NCBI RefSeq assembly: GCF_000967545.1
Contig: NZ_JXXV01000012.1
Span: 1-64,000, forward strand
DNA: 64,000 bases
Reading direction: 5' to 3'
Source of the DNA: Vibrio galatheae
Lineage (GTDB): Bacteria > Pseudomonadota > Gammaproteobacteria > Enterobacterales > Vibrionaceae
In this document: piece after piece, positions 35,726-44,214 of the stretch
Layout of the letters: every line of letters begins with the position of its first letter
Numbering within the stretch: the first letter of the stretch is position 1
The notes under the pieces: generated by a model
What the model saw: the letters and a program-made list of their open reading frames with translations, nothing else
The model's database searches: none
Told to the model about the DNA's origin: nothing
Position numbers and translations under genes: made by a program

Positions 35726-37627
35726 CTAGGCAATGGTCTGTGTTTCGTTAACTGAAAGAACAGATACTTGGTTGCGACCTAAAGATTTTGATTCATACAG
35801 TGCAATGTCTGCACGTTTATAGGTAGCTTGTGGCTTGTTGGATATCTCTGTCACTCCCGCGCTGACAGTAATGTCCAGTTTGCTTTGCTGATTGATCGCG
35901 ACGCGAACTCGATTCAATACTCGATCCGCTTCTGGCAAGGGGGTATTAGGCATAATGATCGCGAACTCTTCGCCGCCGATTCGAGCGACGATATCCGTTT
36001 CCCTTAGCTGTGCAACCAGACATTCGGCGACCTGCTTGATGGCCTCATCGCCTTGGTCATGGCCGTAGGTATCGTTGATTCGTTTAAAATGATCAATGTC
36101 GATTAAGGCTAATGCCGCACTTTCACTATCGCTGTATCGTTTTGCGAGCATCGCTTGAGTTTGCATTTCTGTGTCAAATTTTCTCCGATTCCAAAGCGAG
36201 GTCATTGGATCTTTTTCACTCAGTTCTCTTAATCGGTTTTCTAATTCAATTCGCTGCGAAATATCGACAAAGGAAGCGACGTAAAATTGAATCACACCAA
36301 ATCTATCTCTAACGGTTTGGATACGTAAAATTTCGGTGATCAATGACCCATCACGGCGTTTATTGACCACTTCACCTTCCCATAATCCCTGTTCCTCAAG
36401 TACCTTCCACATATTCATATAGAACTCTTGCTGATGCTTACCTGAAGCAAAGAGAGAAGGTGGCTGCCCCTTAACATCTTCGAGCGTGTAGCCACTAATG
36501 CGAGTGAATTCGCTGTTGACTTGGATGATTCGGTTGTTGCGATCCGTAATGACAACGGCAGACATACCATTCATTGCGGCTCTGGCAATTTTACTGTCTA
36601 GGCTGTTTTTTTCATGGTTGTGATTCCATGTAACAAACGTTGTTGTCAGCAACAAAATAATAATCACGATGAAGGAAGCTTGTTGGTATAGATCATAACT
36701 TGCATCGTTGGTAAAGGTTGCCGCTTGTTCTAATGGCGTTCTGACAAAGAATATCAACTCCTTTACATGTTCTACATCATGCAGTTCTGCGGTAGTAAAC
36801 GATATCCAAACGTCTTGCTCTCTGACCGTACCAAATTTGTTTAACTGCAGCTCACTCCATAGTTTAGGGTATTGCAGGGCGATATTTGCATCTCGATGAG
36901 CTTCAATCCTGTTGCCCAAAATTTTATCGCCACCGTTCAACATCAGGTAATAGCCATCGTCAGTCGTGACACTGGGTAAGTTGGAAGGATCGCGCTTATA
37001 GGCTAAACCATGATAGATACGATTGAGATCAAGATTAGCGATAAAATAACCTTTACGCTCACCATTAAGGGTAATCGGGTATATCACTCGATAGGCTGGT
37101 TTGTAAGGCTGCACCACGCTACCTTGTTCACGCTCTAGATCGATACCAAAATTACCCGTGTCATAGTCCCCTAATGTTTTGGCAAAGGAGAAGTAATCTC
37201 GATCGCCTTTATATTGCAGTCGTTCTTGATCGACAACTTCAATAAACTGCTCACCACTGTTGATGCGTACGATTTCCATCCCTGTTGCATCGAGAAATCT
37301 TAACTGAGAATAGTAACCTTGGGTTCGAGCAATCAGTAGCCAAAACTCTTTCAGCGCATCGAGGTTCTCATCTGTTGGGCGCAAAATGGCTTGGCTGAGC
37401 ATGCCATTATTTGAAAGATAACGCAGTGATGCACCGATCTTGAGCAGAGAAGTTTGCAATTCAACTTTGGAGTATTCGAGCTTATTGCGGTTCAATTGCT
37501 CGACGTACTCAAGTGTTTTTTGTTCGATATGAGTAAATTGGGTATAGAAATAGAGAAAGGGGACGAACGCCAGCGCACAGAACACAGTAGCAAATTGAAT
37601 GATAATTTTGGGACGACGTTTGTGCAT
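35726..37627 (-). CDS. Membrane PAS-GGDEF diguanylate cyclase
   Basis: The 633-residue protein makes c-di-GMP from two GTP. It has a membrane helix at about 8-28, a periplasmic sensor of about 290 residues with a Cache-like pattern (FSFAKTLGDYDTGNFGIDLE, YRVIYPITLNGERKGYFIANLDL), a second membrane helix (about 322-340), a PAS/PAC region (VITDRNNRIIQVNSEFTRISGYTLED) and a GGDEF domain with active site RIGGEEF. The inhibitory I-site RETD lies exactly five residues before GGEEF, so product feedback is likely. It stands alone. The signal it senses is unknown. Confidence 0.92.
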   Translation of the reverse strand: MHKRRPKIIIQFATVFCALAFVPFLYFYTQFTHIEQKTLEYVEQLNRNKLEYSKVELQTSLLKIGASLRYLSNNGMLSQAILRPTDENLDALKEFWLLIARTQGYYSQLRFLDATGMEIVRINSGEQFIEVVDQERLQYKGDRDYFSFAKTLGDYDTGNFGIDLEREQGSVVQPYKPAYRVIYPITLNGERKGYFIANLDLNRIYHGLAYKRDPSNLPSVTTDDGYYLMLNGGDKILGNRIEAHRDANIALQYPKLWSELQLNKFGTVREQDVWISFTTAELHDVEHVKELIFFVRTPLEQAATFTNDASYDLYQQASFIVIIILLLTTTFVTWNHNHEKNSLDSKIARAAMNGMSAVVITDRNNRIIQVNSEFTRISGYTLEDVKGQPPSLFASGKHQQEFYMNMWKVLEEQGLWEGEVVNKRRDGSLITEILRIQTVRDRFGVIQFYVASFVDISQRIELENRLRELSEKDPMTSLWNRRKFDTEMQTQAMLAKRYSDSESAALALIDIDHFKRINDTYGHDQGDEAIKQVAECLVAQLRETDIVARIGGEEFAIIMPNTPLPEADRVLNRVRVAINQQSKLDITVSAGVTEISNKPQATYKRADIALYESKSLGRNQVSVLSVNETQTIA

Positions 37628-37761
37628 TGAAGTGTTCTAGTTATTAAGCGAGTCAATAGAAGGCGTAGATTACCCACTTTTTGTTGTGGTTACTGTGAGC
37701 ATGATTGAATATTGTTTGGATAAACGTCACGTTTATTGGATCTTGACGCGGGCAGAGATAA

Positions 37762-37788
37762 AAAAAGCACCTCATTACGAGGTGCTTG
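37762..37788 (-). terminator. Intrinsic terminator after fruBKA
   Basis: AAGCACCTC, loop ATTAC, GAGGTGCTT; on the minus strand a T tract of six or more follows. It lies about 35 bases after the fruA stop. Confidence 0.85.
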
Positions 37789-37821
37789 TGCCATCAATTG
37801 GGGGCGTTGGCAACAATATTG

Positions 37822-39558
37822 TTATGCCGCAGCTGTGGTTTGCTTTTGTTCAGCTTTGCTTTTGAGTAAAGCGTAGGTAAAACCAGTTAATGCTGTACCC
37901 GCGGCGATAGCAACCAAATACATGAGAACAGGCGTAATTGCATTTGGAATCAGTAGTACGAACAAGCCACCATGTGGTGCCATGAGTTTAGCGCCAAACA
38001 ACATAGATAGGGCACCTGTTAGCGCACCACCAGCCATACATGCTGGAATAACACGCATTGGGTCTTTTGCAGCAAATGGAATCGCGCCTTCGGAGATAAA
38101 GCACAGACCTAGAACAAAAGAGGCTTTGCCAGCTTCACGTTCACTTTGTTCGAACTTGTTTTTGGCGATGAACGTTGCGACACCCATGCCTAGTGCTGGG
38201 ACCATACCCGCAGCCATAATCGCCGCCATAGGTGCATACTGTTGTGAGGCCAATAGACCGACACCAAATGCGTAAGCTGCTTTGTTTACTGGACCACCCA
38301 AATCAAAGCACATCATTGCACCTAATATAATACCAAGCAGAACGGCGCTGTCGGAGCCCATACTGTTCAAGAAATCGGTAAGACCATTCATGATTCCAGC
38401 AACGGGGCCACCGACGATGTAGATCATCACCAGACCGGTAAATAGGGTGGCGACAAAAGGAATGATCAATATAGGCTTTAGCGCCTCCATTGATTGAGGC
38501 AAGGATACTTTTTCTGCCAAGAACTTAGCGGCGTAACCGGCAATAAAACCTGCAGCGATACCACCAAGGAATCCAGCGCCAGTGGAACTGGCCAGCATGC
38601 CACCAACTAACCCTGGGGCTAAGCCAGGGCGGTCAGCGATTGAAAAAGCAATGAAACCAGCCAGAACAGGTATCATTAGTGCAAATGCTGAACCACCACC
38701 TACGGTCATTAGCGCTGCCGCAAGCGTGCCCTCTTCTTTAAATGCCTCGATGCCAAATACGAATGATAGGGCGATGATCAAACCACCGGCGACAACCACA
38801 GGAAGCATGTGAGATACCCCTGTCATTAGGTGTTTGTATGCACTTTTCTTTTCCTCTGTCGTAGACGAGCTTGCTGATGAACCAGAGTGTTGGTAAACCG
38901 TCGCCTGTGCAAAAGCGTTGTCCATCTCCTGTGCTGTTTTCTTCAGCGCAGGGCCAGTTTTAGTGCGGTACATCTTCTTGCCATTGAAACGCTCAAGTGG
39001 CACTTCAATGTCAGCGGCAATGATAACTAGATCAGCGTCGGCAATTTCTTGCTCGGTCAGTTGATTCTTTGCGCCAACAGAGCCGCGCGTTTCTACCTTG
39101 ATTTGGTGACCACGGCGTTTGCCTTCGTCTTCCAGCGCTTCAGCAGCCATAAAAGTGTGTGCCACACCCGTTGGGCAAGCTGTTATAGCAACTATCTTCT
39201 TAGATGAAGTGTCACTCGATGCTGCTGTCGATAGTGTCGTTGTCTGTGCAAGAGTTGTTGCATTTTCAACCGCAGTTTGTAAGAAAACCGTGGCGTCTGC
39301 TGTTACCGAACCTATTTCGGCTTGGTACACTTTTTTACCAACAAAGCGAGAGGTATCAACGGCTGTATTGGCGGCGATCACGATAACGTCTGCTTGCTCA
39401 ATATCCGCCTGCGTTAGCTGGACTGGTTGAATTACATGAGATTGGCACTCGATCTTGGCATTCCACTCTAATTTTGCAGCAGCTTGTTCTAACAGGCCCG
39501 CGGCGATGATGCTATTTGCTACACCACTTGGACATGCGGTAATAATGGCGATATTCAT
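37822..39558 (-). CDS. fruA: PTS fructose transporter, EIIB'BC component
   Basis: FruA imports fructose as fructose 1-phosphate. The 578-residue protein has two tandem IIB domains: the first with C9 in ACPSGVANS and the second with C128 in ACPTGVAHT, where the fully conserved version carries the phosphorylated cysteine. A IIC membrane domain with about nine to ten helices then runs from about residue 245 to 565. The first IIB domain has N15 in place of the usual histidine after the cysteine loop, as is normal for the degenerate B' domain. It is the last gene of fruB-fruK-fruA. Confidence 0.94.
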   Translation of the reverse strand: MNIAIITACPSGVANSIIAAGLLEQAAAKLEWNAKIECQSHVIQPVQLTQADIEQADVIVIAANTAVDTSRFVGKKVYQAEIGSVTADATVFLQTAVENATTLAQTTTLSTAASSDTSSKKIVAITACPTGVAHTFMAAEALEDEGKRRGHQIKVETRGSVGAKNQLTEQEIADADLVIIAADIEVPLERFNGKKMYRTKTGPALKKTAQEMDNAFAQATVYQHSGSSASSSTTEEKKSAYKHLMTGVSHMLPVVVAGGLIIALSFVFGIEAFKEEGTLAAALMTVGGGSAFALMIPVLAGFIAFSIADRPGLAPGLVGGMLASSTGAGFLGGIAAGFIAGYAAKFLAEKVSLPQSMEALKPILIIPFVATLFTGLVMIYIVGGPVAGIMNGLTDFLNSMGSDSAVLLGIILGAMMCFDLGGPVNKAAYAFGVGLLASQQYAPMAAIMAAGMVPALGMGVATFIAKNKFEQSEREAGKASFVLGLCFISEGAIPFAAKDPMRVIPACMAGGALTGALSMLFGAKLMAPHGGLFVLLIPNAITPVLMYLVAIAAGTALTGFTYALLKSKAEQKQTTAAA

Positions 39559-39577
39559 ACTTATAACCTTCTGTTCC

Positions 39578-40552
39578 TTAGTTGTTATCTAAGTTAGTAA
39601 TAGGGTTTAGCTCGCTAACTTTGGTATCGAGCATTATATTCTCCAGTTCTTGATGACTGGTTAGGCCCACACCAACTTGGCTGACTGCAAGTGCAGAAAG
39701 CGAAGTGGCGAAGCGCAATAATTCGTGTTTTGGCATCAATTGCATATGACCCCAACAGAGTCCGGCAACCAGTGTATCGCCAGCGCCAACCGTACTAATG
39801 ACATTGATGCGTGGCGGCTGAGAGCGTAACCATTGCCCTTGGTTGAGCCACATGACGCCATCGGCACCCATAGATACCACTATGTTCTCTATCCCCTTAT
39901 CGCTCAGTGTTTGCGCAGCGATTTGGCATTGCTCAGCGGTTTCTAGGTGTTGACCGACAAACTCACTTAGCTCTTCGTCGTTTGGTTTGATGAGCCAAGG
40001 ATGAGCCTCTACACCCGCATTTAGTGCCTGTTTACTGCTATCAAACAGAACTTTTTTTCCGAGCTGATGCAGTTTCTCAATCCATATCGCACACTGATCG
40101 GCAGTCACACCACGTGGTAAACTACCTGCAATAACGAAGTAATCGTGAGTTTGGGCAAGGCGGAATAGTGTGGCTTCAAAGCGTGCAATTTCTTCCTGTG
40201 TAACTTCAACACCCGGAAAGTTAATGTCACTCACTCGGCCATCTTGTTCGACCAATTTAACGTTGATACGGGTTGCACCTTCGACTTCAATAAATTGGTT
40301 ATTGACGTGAATCTCCGCGAACAGCTGGTGGAAGAGCTCGGGGTTATCTTTGCCTAAAAAGCCCGTTACTGTGACGTCGGCACCAATATCACTTAGCACT
40401 TTAGCCACGTTGACACCTTTCCCGGCAGCGTGAAGATTGCTTTGGTGAACTAGGCTTACCGCACCAGCATTCAGTGACGCTAATGATCCTGTAAGATCAA
40501 GGGCTGGATTAAGCGTGACGGTGACGACTTTATTTGTCTTTGCTAGAGTCAT
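39578..40552 (-). CDS. fruK: 1-phosphofructokinase
   Basis: FruK phosphorylates fructose 1-phosphate to fructose 1,6-bisphosphate. The 324-residue PfkB-family protein has the N-terminal TVTLNPALDLTGSL, HAAGKGVNVAKVLSDIG, and the catalytic STVGAGDTLVAGLCWG. The frame opens at 40567, overlapping the fruB stop by four bases, but the ATG at 40552 has a strong GAGGAGAG ribosome binding site and gives MTLAKTNKVVTVTLNPALD. It lies between fruB and fruA in the fructose operon. Confidence 0.94.
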   Translation of the reverse strand: MTLAKTNKVVTVTLNPALDLTGSLASLNAGAVSLVHQSNLHAAGKGVNVAKVLSDIGADVTVTGFLGKDNPELFHQLFAEIHVNNQFIEVEGATRINVKLVEQDGRVSDINFPGVEVTQEEIARFEATLFRLAQTHDYFVIAGSLPRGVTADQCAIWIEKLHQLGKKVLFDSSKQALNAGVEAHPWLIKPNDEELSEFVGQHLETAEQCQIAAQTLSDKGIENIVVSMGADGVMWLNQGQWLRSQPPRINVISTVGAGDTLVAGLCWGHMQLMPKHELLRFATSLSALAVSQVGVGLTSHQELENIMLDTKVSELNPITNLDNN

Positions 40553-40563
40553 AGCGTCTCTCC

Positions 40564-41697
40564 TCAACCTTCACCTAATCCAGAGGCAATAGCTTTGCCA
40601 ATAGATTCAAGCGCTGTTGCTGCATCTGGCCCCTCGGCAGAAAATTGCAATTGATGACCATGCTTAACCCCTAGTGCAATCACTTTCATCAGGCTTTTGG
40701 CGTTAACCGCTTTGCCGTCACCATCTAAATTTGAAACACGGATAGTCGACTCAAATTTCTTCGCCTCCGCAACCAACATTGCACCAGGACGAGCGTGTAG
40801 GCCGTGCGCATTTTTTATCTTAAAAATGGCGGTGTTTTCAGCGTCGCCAGCTTCACTGACAACCTCTTCGCCTTTGAATAGGGCGAGGATTTGTGCTGTG
40901 GATGCGTCTAACAGCTTGTTATGCTTATCGTTAAATACAAGTTTCGAAATTGTCGTTAAGATTGATTGGTGCGCATTGTTACAGGCCGCAAATGCGATAA
41001 GTGCGCGTAATTTTTCGCCATCAAACTCACAGTCGTTAGCGGTTGAAACGAACGATAGACCCGTACGAGTCACTTGTTTATCGCTCCCAACTAGCCACAA
41101 ACCACGCCCTAAATGGGTTGGTTGTTTGGTTACTAGATCCGCGACGAACTCACTTCCGGCACAACCTGTATTTTTTAATAAGCCTCCCGCTACCGCGCTC
41201 ATTTGCACCATGTCACTTGCTGGAAATTGAAGTTGGATAAGTGAAGCATCAAACTCAGCTTCTAGCTGCACATCGCCGTTGAGTAGGGCGATGATGTCTT
41301 GTTCACTCTTTGCTTGACGTAAACGCTCTTCAACGCCGTCAGCAGCCAAAACCTTAGTCAACTGTTTTAGAATACCCAAGTGTTCATCGGATTTAGCGGC
41401 GATCCCAATGGCAACGAAGACGGTATTGCCATCTCCCCAGTCGACGCCTTGAGGGAAGTGGTGTACAGCAACACCAGTGGTTTTGACCATCGAGCGAGTA
41501 TCCGTCGTACCATGTGGAATGGCGATACCATTGCCAAGATACGTAGAGTTTTGAATTTCTCTGTTGAGCATGCCATCGACATAGCCTTGCTCAACTAACC
41601 CTTTGTTTGTAAGGCTCAAAGCGATGCTTTTTATCGCTTCTAATTTATTCAGTGCCGATTGTGACAGAGTAATGTCGCTTTGCGCTAACTTAAGCAT
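40564..41697 (-). CDS. fruB: PTS fructose EIIA/HPr-like diphosphoryl transfer protein (FPr)
   Basis: This fused phosphocarrier passes phosphate from EI to FruA. The 377 residues comprise a IIA-Fru domain with the phospho-histidine H62 in IAIPHGTTD, a middle linker domain (about 150-285), and a C-terminal HPr-like domain with H301 in KNAHGLHARPGAM. A serine resembling the HPr regulatory site lies in AVNAKSLMKVIALG. It is the first gene of fruBKA. Three Cra-type palindromes sit in the 311-base gap to fruR, the nearest of them about 80 bases upstream of this start. Confidence 0.94.
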   Translation of the reverse strand: MLKLAQSDITLSQSALNKLEAIKSIALSLTNKGLVEQGYVDGMLNREIQNSTYLGNGIAIPHGTTDTRSMVKTTGVAVHHFPQGVDWGDGNTVFVAIGIAAKSDEHLGILKQLTKVLAADGVEERLRQAKSEQDIIALLNGDVQLEAEFDASLIQLQFPASDMVQMSAVAGGLLKNTGCAGSEFVADLVTKQPTHLGRGLWLVGSDKQVTRTGLSFVSTANDCEFDGEKLRALIAFAACNNAHQSILTTISKLVFNDKHNKLLDASTAQILALFKGEEVVSEAGDAENTAIFKIKNAHGLHARPGAMLVAEAKKFESTIRVSNLDGDGKAVNAKSLMKVIALGVKHGHQLQFSAEGPDAATALESIGKAIASGLGEG

Positions 41698-41773
41698 GGT
41701 GCTTCTCCAGCTCTAAGGTTTTAATAATTTACAGAGCAACATCGTGCTCATGATCCTTTTTGCCTAATGCTAC

Positions 41774-41785
41774 TGAATCGATTCA
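41774..41785. promoter_or_regulatory. Cra (FruR) operator 1, upstream of fruB
   Basis: TGAATCGATTCA is a perfect 12-bp palindrome and matches the core of the Cra operator (TGAAACGTTTCA type). It lies 77-88 bases before the fruB start. Confidence 0.8.
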
Positions 41786-41901
41786 GCAAAAAGATAAAAA
41801 ACTTGTGGATTCAGGCTACGACTCATCGATGAATCATCTGTGGCGAAACACCGAAATAACTAGCAATAAATAAGTGACCTTGCTCACTTTCTACTTTATG
41901 C

Positions 41902-41913
41902 TGAATCCTTTCA
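41902..41913. promoter_or_regulatory. Cra (FruR) operator 2
   Basis: TGAATCCTTTCA, extended to GCTGAATCCTTTCAGC, is a near-palindrome of the Cra type. It lies 22 bases from operator 3, two helical turns, so co-binding is plausible. Confidence 0.75.
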
Positions 41914-41923
41914 GCTTTTATAC

Positions 41924-41935
41924 TGAATCGTTTCA
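41924..41935. promoter_or_regulatory. Cra (FruR) operator 3, upstream of fruR
   Basis: TGAATCGTTTCA differs from a perfect palindrome by one base and is flanked by C and G to extend it. It lies about 74 bases before the fruR start, which suits autoregulation. Confidence 0.8.
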
Positions 41936-42008
41936 GCTTATAATTCAACTCAGAGTAGGATCATTTATAGCGTATTATGATCCGGCGCACATAATGAAGG
42001 TTGAGGAT

Positions 42009-42986
42009 ATGACGTTAGATGAAATTGCCAAACTTGCGGGTGTTTCAAAAACAACGGCGAGTTACGTAATTAATGGCAAAGCTCAGAAGTACCGCATCAG
42101 TGAGAAAACTCAACGTAAAGTAATGGAAGTGGTGAACGAGCATAACTATCGACCAGATTTAGCCGCGAGCACATTACGTGCCGGGCAAAGTCGTTCATTT
42201 GGGCTGATCATTCCAGATCTTGAAAATACCAGTTATGCTCGATTAGCCAAATTGTTGGAGCAAAACTCTCGTTCAGCCGGCTATCAAATTCTTATCGCAT
42301 GTTCTGATGATGAGCCAGAAACAGAAAAAAGTGTTGTGCATGCGTTAGTCAGTCGCAAAGTTGATGCCTTGTTTGTTGCCAGTGTAATTCCCGAAGCGAG
42401 TGAATTCTATTTGCAACTACAGCAAAAGGGGACACCTGTCATCGCGCTCGACCGCCCACTCGATGATGAACATTTTCCTAGTGTCATTAGTGAGGACTTC
42501 AGCGGAGCATTTGACCTCACCCAGTCGGTGGTGTGTGACGGCGTCACAACTCTTGGTTTAATTGGGGCATTGCCTGATCTTAACATCTCGCGTGAGCGGG
42601 AGTTGGGCTTTAATTCGGCCGTAAAGCAGTGTGGAGTGAGTTCAATCGTTGGCTATGGCGATCACTTTAATCGCAACGTTGGTAAACAGGTTCTCGAAGA
42701 TTGGTGCAGAGACGGAAATATCCCAGATGCGATCATCACCACGTCTTACACCTTGCTTGAAGGCGTACTTGACGTCATGTTAGAAAACAGTGAACTCGCT
42801 AAGAAAGTGAAGATTGGGACGTTTGGTGACAACAGGCTACTCGATTTTCTTCCAATGAAAATCAACTCTTTGCCTCAGCAGTTTGAGATGATTGCTGACA
42901 GCGCGATGGAATTGGCGTTGAATGCCGCGTCTAAACGTTATAAAACTGGCGTCGAATTGATTTCTAGAAAAATCGTTGTTCGTTAA
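42009..42986 (+). CDS. fruR: Fructose repressor / catabolite repressor-activator, LacI family
   Basis: Cra (FruR) represses fructose and glycolytic genes and is released by fructose 1-phosphate. The 325-residue protein begins MTLDEIAKLAGVSKTTASYVINGKAQKYRISEKT, nearly identical to E. coli Cra, then LGLIIPDLENTSYARLAK-like ligand-domain blocks (FGLIIPDLENTSYARL, GTFGDNRLLDFLP). The ORF opens at 41874, far upstream inside the operators, but the ATG at 42009 is the family start, with AAGG and GAGG just before it. It is divergent from fruBKA, and three Cra-type palindromes lie between them, so self-regulation is expected. Confidence 0.93.
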   Translation: MTLDEIAKLAGVSKTTASYVINGKAQKYRISEKTQRKVMEVVNEHNYRPDLAASTLRAGQSRSFGLIIPDLENTSYARLAKLLEQNSRSAGYQILIACSDDEPETEKSVVHALVSRKVDALFVASVIPEASEFYLQLQQKGTPVIALDRPLDDEHFPSVISEDFSGAFDLTQSVVCDGVTTLGLIGALPDLNISRERELGFNSAVKQCGVSSIVGYGDHFNRNVGKQVLEDWCRDGNIPDAIITTSYTLLEGVLDVMLENSELAKKVKIGTFGDNRLLDFLPMKINSLPQQFEMIADSAMELALNAASKRYKTGVELISRKIVVR

Positions 42987-42990
42987 GCTT

Positions 42991-43016
42991 AAGCCCTGAA
43001 TAACACAGGGCTTTTT
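42991..43016 (+). terminator. Intrinsic terminator after fruR
   Basis: AAGCCCTG, loop AATAACA, CAGGGCTT, then TTT, right after the fruR stop. Confidence 0.85.
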
Positions 43017-43041
43017 CGTATTTTAAACTTAGTCAGCTTGA

Positions 43042-43560
43042 TTAATACTGGAAACGGACAGACATAGTAACTTGCGGCCCGTAGAGTCCGTTGTTACGCG
43101 TTTCTGCTGAAAGGGACAGTTGCTGGGTCGAGTGAAAGCGTACACCTGCGTGAACCACCGACGAATCATCATTACGACCAAGGCGTCCTGTCACTTCAAC
43201 TTGCTCTGTTAACCAAACTCTCAAACCAATGTTAACTTCTGCTTGTGTATTACTTTCACCACCGGATTCTTCAGTGTATTTTACTTGGTGGATAAGTAAC
43301 TGGCCGTAGACGTCAGCAAACTGATTGATTGGGCCGTTAAAGCCTATACCACCTGCTATGTCGTAGTCTTTATCGAATTGAGTGTCTGCGCGAAGAATCA
43401 AGTGAGAATTTTCAGTGAAAAGGGTACTAAACTCTGCCCCTGTCATTTCAGGGCCGATCGCAGTTCGAACTTCAAAATAGTTATAGTTGAAATTGTTTGC
43501 CTGTGCGCTCAAGCTAAACCCTGCAAGAGCCAAGGCACTGGCTAAAATAATCTGTTTCAA
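43042..43560 (-). CDS. Exported beta-barrel-like protein of unknown function
   Basis: The 172-residue protein has a signal peptide (MKQIILASALALAGFSLSAQA) and then alternating polar/hydrophobic strands that end in a terminal aromatic (VTMSVRFQY), the pattern of a small eight-strand outer-membrane barrel. Blocks include YDIAGGIGFNGPINQF and VEVTGRLGRNDDSSVVHAGVRF. Its ligand or role is not known to me. It stands alone between the fruR terminator and the YgiW-type gene. Confidence 0.8.
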   Translation of the reverse strand: MKQIILASALALAGFSLSAQANNFNYNYFEVRTAIGPEMTGAEFSTLFTENSHLILRADTQFDKDYDIAGGIGFNGPINQFADVYGQLLIHQVKYTEESGGESNTQAEVNIGLRVWLTEQVEVTGRLGRNDDSSVVHAGVRFHSTQQLSLSAETRNNGLYGPQVTMSVRFQY

Positions 43561-43671
43561 AAGTAGTCTCCGACTAACAATAATTATTTGACTATGATGC
43601 TATTTAAACAATGAATACTTAGCAATAAACAAGCCAAATCATAACGTAATCGGAGCACGAATACAGGATAA

Positions 43672-44046
43672 TTATAGAATTAGCAGTTGATCGACTTCAA
43701 TTTCCGGTGTTTTACCGCCTTCATATTCACCATACAGGCGTACTTTAGTTTTTTCGTCGATGGGTTGAGCCAAGCGAATGTCATCGTCGAGTTCGACCTG
43801 AATTTCGCCCTTACCATCGGAAAAAATATAGGTATCACTTTTAATTTGTCTCAATAGATGGCCTTCGACGACAACGTCTTTTTCTGTGAACATCCCGCTG
43901 TCAGTGAGAAGTGTATCCAGCGTGCTAACCTCTACAGGCCCAATGTATTGAACACTATTACTCTTGTTGTGAGGATTTTCGTTAGCTAAAGCTAAGGTTG
44001 GCGCAAAGATGATGGCTGCTGCAGTGGCAAGAACGATGTTTTTCAT
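43672..44046 (-). CDS. YgiW/YdeI-family periplasmic OB-fold protein
   Basis: The 124-residue protein has a signal peptide (MKNIVLATAAAIIFAPTLALA) followed by the bacterial OB-fold typical of YgiW/YdeI: VQYIGPVEVSTLDTLL, VVVEGHLLRQIKSDTYIFSDGKGEIQVELDDD. In enterics this family gives stress resistance and is regulated by two-component systems. The start at 44046 (MKNIV) is preferred to the two codons upstream. A perfect 11-bp tandem repeat lies 81-102 bases upstream. No sensor/regulator pair is adjacent. Confidence 0.85.
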   Translation of the reverse strand: MKNIVLATAAAIIFAPTLALANENPHNKSNSVQYIGPVEVSTLDTLLTDSGMFTEKDVVVEGHLLRQIKSDTYIFSDGKGEIQVELDDDIRLAQPIDEKTKVRLYGEYEGGKTPEIEVDQLLIL

Positions 44047-44126
44047 TGTCATTTCCTTTGTGTGTCTGTGTTGGTCTTCGTTGGAGGGATTAAAACAAAC
44101 TCAATTTGAACGTTTGCTGAGCGCGA

Positions 44127-44148
44127 AATTCATATTGAATTCATATTG
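44127..44148. promoter_or_regulatory. Tandem 11-bp repeat upstream of the YgiW-like gene
   Basis: AATTCATATTG is present twice back to back at 44127-44137 and 44138-44148 with no mismatch. An 11-bp tandem direct repeat is the classic target form of OmpR/PhoB-type response regulators. It is 66-87 bases before cobQ and 81-102 before the YgiW-like gene, so either could be the target. Confidence 0.55.
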
Positions 44149-44214
44149 TTGAGGAAATTAACCAAATACCGTTATTATGGGGCTAGAGAGAGATTCACTA
44201 AGTTTAAATAATTT

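Noticed and set aside
37922..38275. A 117-codon plus-strand ORF inside fruA
   Set aside because: Antisense to the IIC membrane domain; the low-complexity product follows from the codon use of the real gene.
40697..41230. A 177-codon plus-strand ORF inside fruB
   Set aside because: It is fully antisense to a well-conserved gene, has no ribosome binding site or known motif, and its composition (Ala, Ser, Arg, Pro rich) is that of a shadow frame.
44053..44214. Possible cobalamin riboswitch before cobQ
   Set aside because: I found no B12-box-like core, and the gap is too short for a full element; only the 11-bp tandem repeat stands out.
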